Below, in pieces: positions 46,339 to 55,211 of a DNA stretch of 64,000 nt (positions are counted from its first letter, which is position 1; each line of letters opens with the position of its first letter). The stretch comes from Flagellimonas beolgyonensis (GTDB taxonomy: Bacteria; Bacteroidota; Bacteroidia; Flavobacteriales; Flavobacteriaceae). The translations under genes were made by a program, and so were the position numbers. The DNA lies in contig NZ_RZMY01000002.1 of the NCBI RefSeq assembly GCF_003992615.1, positions 2,501 through 66,500 on the forward strand, in the 5' to 3' direction. Under the pieces are notes generated by a model that saw nothing but the letters and a program-made list of their open reading frames with translations, ran no database searches and was not told the DNA's origin.

Positions 46339-49142
46339 CAGAACTTAAAATTATAGGTTATGGATGGTATGGGCATCGCAAATATTGAGCTTTGCAATGC
46401 TTTTACTTCTCCCTGGTCCGTTACAAAAAATACGGAATACGGGTTGTTTCTGCCCAATACATTGTACACCTGAACGGTGATAAAACTATGGGCCAATTTG
46501 TTTTTTTTGTGGTTTCCCTCAATATTCACTCCCAGGTCCAATCGGTAATAATCCGGGATTCGAAATTTGTTCCGGTCACTGAATACCACAAAATCCGAAT
46601 TGTTGAACCTAAAGGTACCTATAGGATAGGTGATGGGACGTCCGGTCTGGTATGCAAAATTCATTGAAAAACTGAAGCGATTGGTCAACCTATAATTGGC
46701 AATCAGGCTAACATCATGGGGTTTGTCAAAATTGGATGGGAAAAATTCCCCTTCATTGATTTGTTCCTCTGGAAAATCCCCATTGAACCGATAAAAAGAC
46801 CTTGAATAGGTATAGCTCAACCAACCGTTCAAATGTCCTTTGTTCTTTTTCATCATAAATTCCACCCCGTAGGCCTTTCCATCACCCTGAAGTACCTCCG
46901 TTTCCACATTTTCATTCAACAGAAGATTGGCCCCGGTCTTAAAATCGAGCACATCATCCATTAATTTGTAGTACCCTTCCAAACTGAATTCGAACATATT
47001 GTCCGAGAAATTCTTAAAAAACCCCAAGGCGGCCTGATACCCCTTCTGTGGCCGAATATTCAAATCGGAAAGTTTCCAGGTATCGATTGGTGAAACAGTC
47101 GTATTGTTGGAAAGGGTATGTACAAATTGATAAGCGTTGTTGAGACTTGCCTTTACCGAAAAATCTGGGGTGAACAGATAACGTGCCGAAATCCTGGCTT
47201 CTGGTCCGCCATAGGTTTTTACCGCTTCCATGCTGCCGTACTGCAAGGTATCCTGAACCGTTGTCCCATTTCTTGGTGCGTCCTTTTGATAAGAATATTG
47301 GGTAGATTCCCCAAGCGCGGCAAAAAATGCATATCTGGCACCCAGACTTAAAGTCAACTTATCCGATAATTTAAAATCGTCACCTATAAAAACGGCACCC
47401 TCAAAGGCCTGTTCGTTCTCGAAATCAATGGGAACTACATTCGAACCTGGTTCCGTTGGTCTTTTACTGCCAGGATTAACCGAATAATATTTGGCTGAAA
47501 CACCATAATCCAACGTATGTTTATCACTAACCCGATTACGGAGCTTATAACGCAGCTCCGATTCATTGATGGCATAATCCAATTTGAAATCCTCATTACT
47601 CTCCCCGTCATAATCGATACCAAATCGATAATCACTATTGGCCAAGGTCAACGTACCTGTTGTTTTTTCGCCCCATCGGTGGACCCAGCCCAAAGAAAAC
47701 AACCTATTGGTATAATGGTACAGGGAATCTGACGTGATGCTGAACCTGTCGTTGCTGTAATAGGCAGTTGCCTGAACAGACTGCTTATCGGAAATCTTAT
47801 GATCGTACTTAACAATGCCATCAAAAAAGGAGGCCTCACTATCGTTTAAAGATTCTTCATCCAATGTTTTTAAAAGCCAATCTGCATAAGCACCGCGACC
47901 ACCCACAACCAAGGAAGATACTTCTTTTTTGATCGGAATTTCCAAGGACAAGTTCCCCGTTACCGGTCCTATGGAACCTTCACCAGCAATTTTTTCGGTA
48001 TTCCCGTTTTTGGTCTCAATGTCCAAAACCGATGAGAGTCGGCCTCCGAATTCAACCGGCGGCGCCCCTTTATAAATATTCACTTTTTCAGTTGTAAATG
48101 GGTTCAATGCCTGAAAAATTCCAAAAAAGTGTGTGGGATTATATATAACGGCATCATCCAACAGCACTAAATTCTGATCGGTTTTTCCACCACGGACATT
48201 GAGGCCAGATGCCCCTTCCCCTGCCGATGATATCCCAGGCAAGGCTTTCGCAATTTCCAAAATATTACGTTCGCCCAAGACCAAGGGTATATTTTTTGCT
48301 TCTTCCGTTACAATTTCCTCATTACCAGCTACGGTTTCCTCCACATTCCTGAGGGCATCGGCTTCAACAACAACCTCATCCAACTGTTGTAGGTCTTCAT
48401 CCAGGTTGAGGTTAAGGATTCCATCATTGTACATGACCACTTCCCGCTCCATATTTCTTATGCCCATGGCACTTGCTATCAAAACATTGTATCCGGCCGG
48501 AAGTTCCAATTGGTAATTGCCGGCCTCATTGGTCACTGCCAATCTGGACATACCCCGCACACGAATGGCCAAATCGGGTATAGGTTCTCCAGTTTTTTCA
48601 TTGGTTACCCTTCCTGAAAGTTGGTATGATGATTTTAGGTTGTTACCATCGGTCTTACCTATTCGAACCAAGGGATGCTCCCGTGCACCCTTAGAAGTTG
48701 GTTCCTCATAAAATGAGGGAGGTGGAACATATTGCTGTCTATCTGATGAGACAGTGGTTTGAACCGAATCGGGGGTTTCAAGAAAAGCTGAAGGCAATTC
48801 ATCATAGATAATTCCGTTTCGCAACAGGAAAACCCGCCTATCATCTTCAAGGATGTAATAGTTCAAGGTTGTTTCTGCCAACAACTGGTCCAAAATTTGC
48901 GATAGAGAATCCCCTTCAATGTCTTGTTCAGCATCGATATTCTGAACCCAATCCTTAAGGTAAAAGAATCTATAACCGAATTGCTGTCCCAATTTTTGAA
49001 AATACGCTTCGGGTGTACGCTTAGCAGTGGATGTCTGATCAATTGGGTCCTGGGAAAAAATAAATTGTGAAGCCACCAAAAAAAGTGACAATAACAATTT
49101 ACTCCCCCCAATCAGTTTCGGTCGAGATGGAAAAGTGTTCAA
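46338..49142 (-). CDS. TonB-dependent receptor with STN and carboxypeptidase-like domains
   Basis: A signal peptide (about 1-31) starts this 934-residue outer-membrane receptor. An STN (secretin/TonB short N-terminal) domain follows (about 40-112, FQKLGQQFGYRFFYLKDW), then a carboxypeptidase-like domain (about 172-255, LSGRVTNEKTGEPIPDLAIRVRG), a plug (about 285-400, NVRGGKTDQNLVLLDDAVIYNP) and the barrel to the C-terminal Phe. STN domains usually signal to a FecR-type anti-sigma factor, but no FecI/FecR pair is present in the window. The ligand is unknown. It leads the receptor-DUF4249-MG2 gene block. Confidence 0.93.
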   Translation of the reverse strand: MNTFPSRPKLIGGSKLLLSLFLVASQFIFSQDPIDQTSTAKRTPEAYFQKLGQQFGYRFFYLKDWVQNIDAEQDIEGDSLSQILDQLLAETTLNYYILEDDRRVFLLRNGIIYDELPSAFLETPDSVQTTVSSDRQQYVPPPSFYEEPTSKGAREHPLVRIGKTDGNNLKSSYQLSGRVTNEKTGEPIPDLAIRVRGMSRLAVTNEAGNYQLELPAGYNVLIASAMGIRNMEREVVMYNDGILNLNLDEDLQQLDEVVVEADALRNVEETVAGNEEIVTEEAKNIPLVLGERNILEIAKALPGISSAGEGASGLNVRGGKTDQNLVLLDDAVIYNPTHFFGIFQALNPFTTEKVNIYKGAPPVEFGGRLSSVLDIETKNGNTEKIAGEGSIGPVTGNLSLEIPIKKEVSSLVVGGRGAYADWLLKTLDEESLNDSEASFFDGIVKYDHKISDKQSVQATAYYSNDRFSITSDSLYHYTNRLFSLGWVHRWGEKTTGTLTLANSDYRFGIDYDGESNEDFKLDYAINESELRYKLRNRVSDKHTLDYGVSAKYYSVNPGSKRPTEPGSNVVPIDFENEQAFEGAVFIGDDFKLSDKLTLSLGARYAFFAALGESTQYSYQKDAPRNGTTVQDTLQYGSMEAVKTYGGPEARISARYLFTPDFSVKASLNNAYQFVHTLSNNTTVSPIDTWKLSDLNIRPQKGYQAALGFFKNFSDNMFEFSLEGYYKLMDDVLDFKTGANLLLNENVETEVLQGDGKAYGVEFMMKKNKGHLNGWLSYTYSRSFYRFNGDFPEEQINEGEFFPSNFDKPHDVSLIANYRLTNRFSFSMNFAYQTGRPITYPIGTFRFNNSDFVVFSDRNKFRIPDYYRLDLGVNIEGNHKKNKLAHSFITVQVYNVLGRNNPYSVFFVTDQGEVKALQSSIFAMPIPSITYNFKF

Positions 49143-49293
49143 TGGTTAGCCTACGTTTTGTTGGAGAGAAGTTAGTAAATTTTCATCACTATTTTAAAAA
49201 TACTCCAAAAAACACCCTAAATTCAACTGAATCATCAATTTACCAAGCGGCCTCACAAATTATTCAGGACAACTAAATTTGTTTAATTCGGTA

Positions 49294-50556
49294 TCAACTT
49301 TTCAGTGATGTTGGCAACTCAAACACCTCCAACGAAAAATAGGGCAATGCGGCCAAGAGATGGTCGAAGATATCGGCCATGACATATTCGTAGTTCTCCC
49401 AACGTTTATCAGCGCTAAAGGCATAAATTTCCAAAGGAATGCCCTGTGGAGTGGGCTCCAATTGTCTGACCATTAAAGTCATGCCCTTGTTGATGGCGGA
49501 ATGTTTCTCCAAATAGGTGGTCACATATTTTCGGAACACTCCAAAATTGGTCAAGTTTCGACCATTGAGCAACAATTCTTTATTTACCCCCTGTTCTTTA
49601 TTGAAGGCCCTGATCTGTTCGCTTCTTGCAGCTAGATAGGGTTGTATCAACTGAATCTTTTTTAAGGCCTCCACTTCCTTGTCCGTCAAAAAATGGATAC
49701 TCTTCTGTCGAATGAGCAAGGATCGTTTAATACGTCGTCCGCCGGATTCCTGCATGCCCCTCCAGTTTTTGAACGAATCGGAAATCAGGGCATAGGTCGG
49801 AATTGTGGTGATGGTCTTGTCAAAATTCTGCACCTTGACGGTCGCCAGTGAAATTTCAATCACATCGCCATCGGCACCGTACTTTTCAAAAGTGATCCAA
49901 TCCCCGATGCGTACCATGTCGTTTATGGTGACCTGTACACTGGCCACAAATCCAAGAATGGTATCTTTAAAAATGAGCAACACAATGGCAGAAGCCGCAC
50001 CAAGTGCGGTAAAAAACTTCCAAACCGTTGTTTCGGTAACAATGGCAAAAATGGTAAGTACTCCTATGATCCAAGCAAAGATCATGAAGACCTGCACATA
50101 GCTATCTATGGGCTTGTCCCTGAACTTGGGCAATGTTTTCAAATAGCCGTTGGTGCTCTTAAAAAACTTTCGGAATATTACCAAGGTGAGCAAAACAATC
50201 AAGATTTTGATAACCTTGAGCGCTATGGCCCCGCCATATTCAAAATCCAAAAAGGCAACCGGGACCAACTCCAACAAAAGCACCAATGGAAAAATATGGG
50301 CCACATATTTGGGCACCTTGTGCATCACCAAAAAGTTATCGAAATTGTTTTTGGACTTTCGGGCCAAACGTATGGAGAAACCACGCAGCACTTTCCAAAT
50401 GACGAGATCGATCACAAAAACCAAGACCAGAATTCCCAACAACAGAATAAACAGGTTAAGATAGGATGCCAGACCCTCGCCCATGCCCGTTTTTAAAAGG
50501 TAATCGTGAAGCAGTCTCCCCCACTCCTTGTACAATGCTATCATCTTTACAAACAT
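49294..50556 (-). CDS. Mechanosensitive channel, MscS family
   Basis: MscS-family channels open under membrane tension to release solutes after osmotic downshock. Several N-terminal helices (about 20-45, 75-95, 105-125, 150-175) are followed by the pore-lining region and the MscS beta domain with VQVTINDMVRIGDWITFEKYGADGDVIEI and TIPTYALISDSFKNW. Larger than E. coli MscS, it is nearer the YbdG type. A frame continues upstream to 50604, but a -7 box TATTTTTG at 50568-50561 lies inside that extension. The ATG at 50556 is therefore preferred (420 residues, possibly leaderless); the ATG at 50544 is the alternative. Confidence 0.9.
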   Translation of the reverse strand: MFVKMIALYKEWGRLLHDYLLKTGMGEGLASYLNLFILLLGILVLVFVIDLVIWKVLRGFSIRLARKSKNNFDNFLVMHKVPKYVAHIFPLVLLLELVPVAFLDFEYGGAIALKVIKILIVLLTLVIFRKFFKSTNGYLKTLPKFRDKPIDSYVQVFMIFAWIIGVLTIFAIVTETTVWKFFTALGAASAIVLLIFKDTILGFVASVQVTINDMVRIGDWITFEKYGADGDVIEISLATVKVQNFDKTITTIPTYALISDSFKNWRGMQESGGRRIKRSLLIRQKSIHFLTDKEVEALKKIQLIQPYLAARSEQIRAFNKEQGVNKELLLNGRNLTNFGVFRKYVTTYLEKHSAINKGMTLMVRQLEPTPQGIPLEIYAFSADKRWENYEYVMADIFDHLLAALPYFSLEVFELPTSLKS

Positions 50557-50560
50557 GCTG

Positions 50561-50568
50561 CAAAAATA
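50561..50568 (-). promoter_or_regulatory. mscS-type gene promoter -7 element
   Basis: TATTTTTG on the minus strand ends 4 bases before the ATG at 50556. Transcription would therefore begin at or within a base or two of the start codon, implying a leaderless mRNA or use of the ATG at 50544. No good -33 element is seen. Confidence 0.5.
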
Positions 50569-50664
50569 CAGGGAAATAGTGAGCTTAAAAACGACTTTTA
50601 TCAAGATCTAAATACCGAGAAAAAAATTAAACCTGACATGCCCTTTCCACTCCTTCAAAAAAAT

Positions 50665-50672
50665 TATATTTG
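50665..50672 (+). promoter_or_regulatory. tRNA-Leu promoter -7 element
   Basis: TATATTTG followed by CAGACCC resembles the start regions of the rRNA and tRNA-Lys promoters. The -33 position carries only TTTC. The mature tRNA starts about 50 nt downstream. Confidence 0.6.
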
Positions 50673-50722
50673 CAGACCCAAAGCTGAGTGCTTTACTTAG
50701 TTCTGGATAAAAAAACTAATGG

Positions 50723-50806
50723 GCCCACGTGGTGAAATTGGTAGACACGCCATCTTGAGGGGGTGGTGTTCGTAAGGACGTGCTGGTTCGAATCCAGTCG
50801 TGGGCA
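50723..50806 (+). tRNA. tRNA-Leu (anticodon GAG)
   Basis: An 84-nt class II tRNA with acceptor stem GCCCACG/CGTGGGC, anticodon stem CCATC/GGTGG with loop TTGAGGG (anticodon GAG), a long variable arm and T arm CTGGT-TCGAATC-CAG. The discriminator is A and CCA is not encoded. Confidence 0.97.
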
Positions 50807-50807
50807 C

Positions 50808-50838
50808 AAAACCGCAATTTGAATTGCGGTTTTTTTTA
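50808..50838 (+). terminator. tRNA-Leu terminator
   Basis: A 10-bp stem AACCGCAATT/AATTGCGGTT with a 2-base loop (longer if flanking A/T pairs count) is followed by eight T residues, immediately after the tRNA. Confidence 0.92.
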
Positions 50839-50947
50839 TTTTTGCCCATTCCTTATCATATTCCCAATACCTTAAACAAAATCTTGAACTTTTAGGGGCT
50901 TACCGTAAAATTTATCATAAAAAAGTAGGTCGGCATTTAATTAATTG

Positions 50948-50955
50948 TAAATTTG
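50948..50955 (+). promoter_or_regulatory. carH-crt operon promoter -7 element
   Basis: TAAATTTG matches TAnnTTTG, 22 bp before the regulator's ATG. No TTG stands at the -33 distance, as in promoters that need or are blocked by a regulator. The AT-rich segment 50934-50951 with flanking ATTTA/TAAAT could hold the operator for the regulator encoded just downstream. Confidence 0.5.
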
Positions 50956-50976
50956 TTTAACGTTTGAATAAAAAAG

Positions 50977-51876
50977 ATGAACAACGTAAAAAAATCTTTC
51001 AGTATTCGGGATATGGAAAACCTTTCCGGGATAAAGGCACATACCATTCGCATATGGGAAAAACGTTACAATCTGTTTAGTCCCGAACGAACCGATACCA
51101 ATATTCGCACCTACAACTTGGCCAGTCTTCAAAAACTGTTGAACATTACCCTGCTTTACAACAATGGGTACAAGATTTCAAAAATTGCCAAGCTGAGCGA
51201 GGAGAAGATCCCGGTTTTGGTCAGGGACATCGTAGCTGAAAAAAATGAAAAGAGTCATGCTCTAAACTCCATGAAATTGGCCATGTTGAATTTTGATCAG
51301 GCCCTTTTCCTTCAAACCTACAATGGTTTGATGAAGGAGAAATCGTTCACGCAGATTTTTAATGAAGTTTTTATTCCACTATTGAATGAATTGGGATTGT
51401 TATGGCAGACGCACACCATCAGTCCTGCCCATGAACATTTCATTGCCAACCTGATCAAACAAAAAATTTACATCCATACCGAGCAACTGCAACTCAAGGA
51501 ACCCACGCAAAAAGATAAGGTTTTTGTGCTCTTCCTTCCCGAAAATGAAATCCATGAATTGGGATTGTTGTATCTCAACTACCAATTGGCACTCAGAGGT
51601 TACAAAACAGTTTATTTAGGCCAAACCATGCCCATAGAAAATTTGGTGGACCTACTAAAATATTACAGCAACATCCGATTTGTCTCGTACTTTACCGTAG
51701 CGCCAACAAAAGATGATCTTGAAGAATATTTCAAAAGTTTTTCTGAGGTATTGGAAATGGCACCTGACTCCAAGCTCTTTGTTTTGGGTTACCAGATACA
51801 AACGATTACGGAAAAAACGTTGCCAAAGGCAGTATCCGTTTTCAAATCCATCGAACAATTCATACAAATTCTGTAA
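50977..51876 (+). CDS. carH: CarH-like MerR regulator with cobalamin-binding domain (B12 photoreceptor)
   Basis: This 299-residue protein has an N-terminal MerR helix-turn-helix (about 8-75, FSIRDMENLSGIKAHTIRIWEKRY), a helical B12-binding module (about 95-170) and a Rossmann-type cobalamin domain (about 180-299). The two CarH hallmarks are present: W-x9-EH (Trp143, Glu153, His154), which caps adenosylcobalamin, and ExHxxG (Glu191, His193, Gly196), whose His binds cobalt. In characterised CarH proteins darkness favours an AdoCbl-bound tetramer that represses carotenoid genes, and light breaks it apart. The crt genes follow directly (crtI 6 bp downstream), so it probably represses its own operon in the dark. 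Confidence 0.88.
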   Translation: MNNVKKSFSIRDMENLSGIKAHTIRIWEKRYNLFSPERTDTNIRTYNLASLQKLLNITLLYNNGYKISKIAKLSEEKIPVLVRDIVAEKNEKSHALNSMKLAMLNFDQALFLQTYNGLMKEKSFTQIFNEVFIPLLNELGLLWQTHTISPAHEHFIANLIKQKIYIHTEQLQLKEPTQKDKVFVLFLPENEIHELGLLYLNYQLALRGYKTVYLGQTMPIENLVDLLKYYSNIRFVSYFTVAPTKDDLEEYFKSFSEVLEMAPDSKLFVLGYQIQTITEKTLPKAVSVFKSIEQFIQIL

Positions 51877-51882
51877 AACCAT

Positions 51883-53343
51883 ATGGATAAAGTAATCGTC
51901 ATCGGTTCCGGTTTTTCTTCCTTGTCTGCTTCCTGCTATTTGGCAAAGGCAGGTTTTGAGGTGGAACTCTTTGAAAAAAACAGTACGGTTGGCGGTCGAG
52001 CTAGACAGATGGTTAAAGATGGGTTCACATTCGATATCGGTCCCAGTTGGTATTGGATGCCCGATATTTTCGAGAAGTTTTTCGGAGATTTTGGCAAATC
52101 TACCCGTGATTACTACCATTTAGACAAACTGAATCCTGCGTACAAGATATTTTTTGAGGACGATTTGATTACCATTGGTGACTGCATGGACGACATTTGC
52201 GAGGAATTTGAGCGATTGGAACCTGGAAGCAGCCAGCATTTGAGAAAATTCATTGGGCAAGCACAAGAGAACTATGATATTGCCATCAACAAAGTGGTGC
52301 TCCGCCCAGGGTTATCACCATTCGAATTGGTGACCAAGGAAACCGTACTGAGGATAGATCAGTTTTTCAAGACGATCAGCCAAGAGGTACGCAAAAAGTT
52401 CAAGAATCCGAAATTGGTATCCACACTCGAGTTTCCTGTACTCTTTTTGGGCGCCAAACCGAACAATACCCCTTCCTTTTATAATTTCATGAATTTTGCG
52501 GATTTTGGATTGGGCACATGGCACCCCAAAGGCGGCATGTATGAGATCATCAAAGCCATGAAGTCGTTGGCTGAGGAAGTGGGCGTTACAATACATACCA
52601 ATAGCCCGGTTTCACACATTTTGGTTTCTGATGGGCAAACCATTGGCATTCGAAGTCAGGGCAAAAACCACTTGGCCGATTTGGTGGTCAGTGGGGCCGA
52701 TTACCATCATTCCGAAACCCTTTTGGATAAAAAATACAGACAATACTCTGAAGACTATTGGGAGAAAAGAACCTACGCACCTTCCTCCCTACTCTTTTAT
52801 ATCGGTTTCGATTGTAAGCTGAACAATATAGAACACCACAACCTGTTCTTCGATACGGACTTTGAAAAACATGCCCAAGAAATCTATGATCATCCCCAAT
52901 GGCCAACAGACCCGTTGTTCTATGCCAATTTTCCTTCGGTAACAGATGCCTCCATGGCCCCGGAAGGAAAAGAGACAGGATTTTTTTTGGTTCCAATTGC
53001 TCCGGGATTGGAAGATACCCCTGAGCTTCGTGATCAATATTTTGAAATTGTGATGGACCGGTTTGAAAAACGCACCGGCCAATCCGTAAAGGAACACATC
53101 CTGTTCATGGAAAGTTTCTGCGTGAACGATTTTATAGAAGCCTATAACTCCTACAAGGGGAATGCCTACGGTATGGCAAACACCTTGAGACAAACAGCCT
53201 TTTTACGACCTAGCCTAAAAAGTAGTAAGGTAAAAAACCTGTTTTTTACCGGTCAGTTGACAGTTCCAGGACCTGGGGTACCCCCATCCTTGATATCCGG
53301 AAAACTGGTCGCTGATCTAATCACTAAACAAGTAAAAAGATGA
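51883..53343 (+). CDS. crtI: Phytoene desaturase
   Basis: This 486-residue flavoenzyme converts phytoene to lycopene by successive desaturations. It has the N-terminal FAD-binding fold VIGSGFSSLSASCYLAKAG with Glu at the end of strand 2 (VELFEKN), GGRARQM, and the C-terminal signature FFTGQLTVPGPGVPPSLISG typical of bacterial carotenoid desaturases. It acts at the membrane. It starts 6 bp after carH and its stop overlaps the crtB start (ATGA). Confidence 0.96.
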   Translation: MDKVIVIGSGFSSLSASCYLAKAGFEVELFEKNSTVGGRARQMVKDGFTFDIGPSWYWMPDIFEKFFGDFGKSTRDYYHLDKLNPAYKIFFEDDLITIGDCMDDICEEFERLEPGSSQHLRKFIGQAQENYDIAINKVVLRPGLSPFELVTKETVLRIDQFFKTISQEVRKKFKNPKLVSTLEFPVLFLGAKPNNTPSFYNFMNFADFGLGTWHPKGGMYEIIKAMKSLAEEVGVTIHTNSPVSHILVSDGQTIGIRSQGKNHLADLVVSGADYHHSETLLDKKYRQYSEDYWEKRTYAPSSLLFYIGFDCKLNNIEHHNLFFDTDFEKHAQEIYDHPQWPTDPLFYANFPSVTDASMAPEGKETGFFLVPIAPGLEDTPELRDQYFEIVMDRFEKRTGQSVKEHILFMESFCVNDFIEAYNSYKGNAYGMANTLRQTAFLRPSLKSSKVKNLFFTGQLTVPGPGVPPSLISGKLVADLITKQVKR

Positions 53344-54182
53344 AAACCATTTTTGACGACGTGTCGTACCACTGTAGTAAAATTGTGACCAAATCTTACA
53401 GCACCTCCTTTGCACTCGCCACCAAAATGTTGGCACCATCAATTCGAAAGGATATCTATAACATTTATGGCTTTGTCCGTTTTGCGGATGAGATTGTGGA
53501 CACCTTCCATGATTATGACAAGGCAGAATTGTTCGACTCCTTTGAAAAGGATATGGAAAAGGCCATTCAGGACCGTATCAGCTTGAACCCGATTCTCAAT
53601 TCGTTCCAACATACCTATCATAAATATGACATCCCACATCATTTGGTGGAGGCTTTTATGAAGAGTATGCGAATGGACCTCAGTAAAAAGAATTATGAAA
53701 CGTTCGATGAATACCGCGAATACATATATGGATCAGCCGATGTGGTCGGTTTGATGTGCCTGTGCGTTTTCGTGAACGGCGATAAGGAAAAATATGAAGA
53801 GTTGAAGGAATCGGCCATGGCATTGGGTTCCGCTTTCCAGAAAGTCAACTTTTTAAGAGATCTTAAGGCGGATTATGAAGACCTTAACCGAACTTATTTT
53901 CCAAACACCAATTTGATGGAATTGGACGAAGTCTCCAAGAAACGGATCGTGAATGAAATCAAAGCCGATTTTGCCCTTGGTTATTCTGGCATAATTAAAT
54001 TACCGGAGCAGGCCAAGTTCGGGGTTTACACTGCCTATCGCTATTACAAGAAATTGTTGCATAAATTGCAGGCCACACCACCACTCGAAATAAAAAACAG
54101 CAGGATTCGTGTGCCAAACTATCAAAAATTTGGACTTTTGGCACAGAGTTACCTCAATTATAAATTACAATTGGTACAATGA
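53340..54182 (+). CDS. crtB: Phytoene synthase
   Basis: This 280-residue member of the squalene/phytoene synthase family condenses two geranylgeranyl diphosphates to phytoene, the first committed carotenoid step. The two Asp-rich metal sites are FADEIVDTF (about 42-50) and NFLRDLKADYEDLNR (about 171-185), with YCYxVA-like YGSADVVGLMCL between. It overlaps crtI by 4 nt and crtZ by 4 nt, a tightly coupled operon. Confidence 0.96.
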   Translation: MKTIFDDVSYHCSKIVTKSYSTSFALATKMLAPSIRKDIYNIYGFVRFADEIVDTFHDYDKAELFDSFEKDMEKAIQDRISLNPILNSFQHTYHKYDIPHHLVEAFMKSMRMDLSKKNYETFDEYREYIYGSADVVGLMCLCVFVNGDKEKYEELKESAMALGSAFQKVNFLRDLKADYEDLNRTYFPNTNLMELDEVSKKRIVNEIKADFALGYSGIIKLPEQAKFGVYTAYRYYKKLLHKLQATPPLEIKNSRIRVPNYQKFGLLAQSYLNYKLQLVQ

Positions 54183-54628
54183 AAATAGCACTTTGGATAC
54201 TCATTTTTTTGTCGACATTTTGCTTTATGGAATTTATGGCATGGTTTACCCATAAATATGTGATGCATGGTTTTCTATGGAGTCTCCACAAAGATCACCA
54301 CAAAAAGGACCATGACTCCTGGTTCGAGCGCAACGATGCCTTTTTCATCTTTTACGCTGTTGTGAGCATGGTACTGTTCTCTTTGGGCAATTATACCTGG
54401 TTTTGGTATGGTTGGCCCCTGGGTTTTGGTATTTTGGCCTACGGCATCGCATACTTTATGGTGCACGATATCTTTATCCACCAACGTTTCAAAATATTCC
54501 GAAATGCCAACAATTGGTATGCCCGGGGCGTGCGAAGGGCACATAAAATCCACCATAAACATTTGGGCAAGGAAGATGGCGAGTGCTTTGGAATGTTGTT
54601 GGTCCCTTTTAAATATTTCAAAAAATAA
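54179..54628 (+). CDS. crtZ: Beta-carotene hydroxylase (fatty acid hydroxylase superfamily)
   Basis: This 149-residue integral-membrane di-iron enzyme adds 3-hydroxyl groups to beta-carotene rings, giving zeaxanthin. Its His motifs are HKYVMH (25-30), HKDHH (about 38-42), HDIFIH (about 98-103) and HKIHHKH (about 121-127), set among four membrane helices. It is the last gene of the cluster. Lycopene cyclase, needed between CrtI and CrtZ, is absent here and must be encoded elsewhere. Confidence 0.93.
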   Translation: MKIALWILIFLSTFCFMEFMAWFTHKYVMHGFLWSLHKDHHKKDHDSWFERNDAFFIFYAVVSMVLFSLGNYTWFWYGWPLGFGILAYGIAYFMVHDIFIHQRFKIFRNANNWYARGVRRAHKIHHKHLGKEDGECFGMLLVPFKYFKK

Positions 54629-54637
54629 AGGGGTTCC

Positions 54638-55204
54638 CTATTCAGCAAGCAATTGATCCAACAGATTCCGAACATAATCGGAGTTCCAGTTGGCTGCACC
54701 CGTTTTATTAACCACTATTTTACCTTCTTTGCTCAAGATAAAGGTAACAGGTATGGAACTGCTTTGCATTTCTACCGGGGCTGGTGAAGCCTGAAAGTAA
54801 ACGGGCAACCGGTATCCTTTCTTACCAAGAAATGTTTCTACTTTTTTCCTATCATCATTGGCTACAAAAGCGAAGGTGACTTTATCTCCATAGTCGGCAT
54901 AAAGTTCAACAAAACGGGGTAATTCGGCCACACAGGGCGGGCACCAAGTGGCCCAAACATTGATGAGCACAACTTCCCCTTTTAAGGATTTTAAGTTTAG
55001 TGGATTACCTTCCAACCCTATTAAATTCCAATCATAATCCTTGACAGTCACCTGTTCCTCTTCGTCCACTGCATCGGCACTGATGACCGTGGCCACCAAC
55101 TTGTTGACCCAAACACGCACATGAAATCCCACTGGGGTAAACAATATGAGGACAATGGCCAAAATCCAGATACCATTGCTTATTTGTTCTTTTGTCAACT
55201 TCAT
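54638..55204 (-). CDS. TlpA-like membrane-anchored thioredoxin
   Basis: This 188-residue protein has an N-terminal membrane anchor (about 11-28) and a periplasmic thioredoxin fold with active site WCPPC (Cys88, Cys91) and cis-Pro segment SSIPVTFIL. It probably reduces or exchanges disulfides in the cell envelope, like TlpA/ResA. It lies 7 bp after a paralog lacking the cysteines and converges with crtZ across a 9-bp gap. Confidence 0.93.
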   Translation of the reverse strand: MKLTKEQISNGIWILAIVLILFTPVGFHVRVWVNKLVATVISADAVDEEEQVTVKDYDWNLIGLEGNPLNLKSLKGEVVLINVWATWCPPCVAELPRFVELYADYGDKVTFAFVANDDRKKVETFLGKKGYRLPVYFQASPAPVEMQSSSIPVTFILSKEGKIVVNKTGAANWNSDYVRNLLDQLLAE

Positions 55205-55211
55205 TTTTAGA

